31,735 bases of DNA. It comes from Dehalococcoidia bacterium (GTDB taxonomy: Bacteria; Chloroflexota; Dehalococcoidia; GIF9; AB-539-J10). Each line of letters opens with the position of its first letter. Position 1 is the first letter of the stretch. The DNA lies in NCBI GenBank assembly GCA_030612165.1, contig JAUWOK010000001.1, forward strand, positions 1 to 31,735. The letters run 5' to 3'. The position numbers were made by a program, and so were the translations under genes. Below the pieces are notes generated by a model, which worked only from the letters and a program-made list of their open reading frames with translations, searched no databases and was not told the origin of the DNA. Shown piece after piece: positions 31,204-31,735 of the stretch.

Positions 31204-31260
31204 TTGACAGTAAAGTTTTCTGATGGTATCCTTGTGAGTGTTTTTCTAAGCACCTTAACA
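31204..31260 (+). promoter_or_regulatory. 16S rRNA promoter and boxA-like antitermination site
   Basis: TTGACA (31204-31209) is a perfect -35 box, 17 bases from TATCCT (31227-31232); the start would lie near 31239. AGCACCTTAACA (31249-31260) matches the E. coli boxA TGCTCTTTAACA at 9 of 12 positions, which fits an rRNA antitermination signal used by the Nus factors. NusG is encoded at 2973. Confidence 0.75.
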
Positions 31261-31285
31261 ACTAAATAGCGGAAGGAAGATTAAT

Positions 31286-31735
<450 letters not shown>

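Overview
This window reads as a chromosomal segment of an anaerobic Chloroflexota bacterium, most likely class Dehalococcoidia or a close relative. The evidence is the partial 16S rRNA at the right end, which as far as I recall resembles Dehalococcoides in several signature stretches; an EF-Tu with a four-cysteine insert; and a cytoplasmic NAD(P)-linked [NiFe] hydrogenase with its full maturation set. No database search was possible, so the placement is an inference. Genes are tightly packed, often with ATGA or TAATG overlaps. I see no CRISPR array, insertion sequence, phage gene or toxin system.

Layout. (1) 1-965: a partial metallo-beta-lactamase-fold gene (minus strand, cut by the window edge), a doubtful small reading frame, and a clear promoter. 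(2) 965-6144 (+): tRNA-Thr(TGT), tRNA-Tyr(GTA), tRNA-Thr(GGT), tuf, rpmG, secE, nusG, rplK, rplA, an L10-type leader with mutually exclusive hairpins, rplJ, an rplL with a charged N-terminal extension, and an 86-residue membrane protein where rpoB often sits. (3) 18567-6159 (minus): pncC, hypA, hypB, four hydrogenase subunit genes (HydB, HydG, HydD and HydA types, group 3b-like), a maturation protease, hypF, hypC, hypD, hypE, acpS, ribD. (4) About 18827-18710 (minus): a 5S rRNA gene standing alone, with its own promoter and T-tract. (5) 18896-25363 (+): glyA, prs, secA, a HAD-IB phosphatase and an unknown protein. (6) 31110-25360 (minus): corA, coaX, coaBC, valS. (7) From about 31204 (+): a strong promoter, a boxA-like element and the first 450 bases of 16S rRNA.

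How it fits together. Region 2 is a translation and secretion cluster, probably autoregulated through the L10 leader. Region 3 is a self-sufficient hydrogenase cassette: the HydA large subunit (Ni-Fe site), the HydD small subunit (Fe-S), HydG (FAD, NAD(P), 2Fe-2S) and HydB (4Fe-4S) would couple H2 to NAD(P)H. HypA/HypB deliver nickel, HypF/E/C/D build the Fe(CN)2CO group, and the protease trims the large-subunit tail. The coaX-coaBC pair makes CoA precursors and acpS uses CoA, although it lies in another operon.

The points I find most worth a second look are the stand-alone 5S gene, the extended L7/L12, the L10 leader switch, the altered metal-site residues of HypB, the palindrome and internal promoter before hypF, and the HAD/unknown gene pair. 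I did not find a convincing wholly new system.
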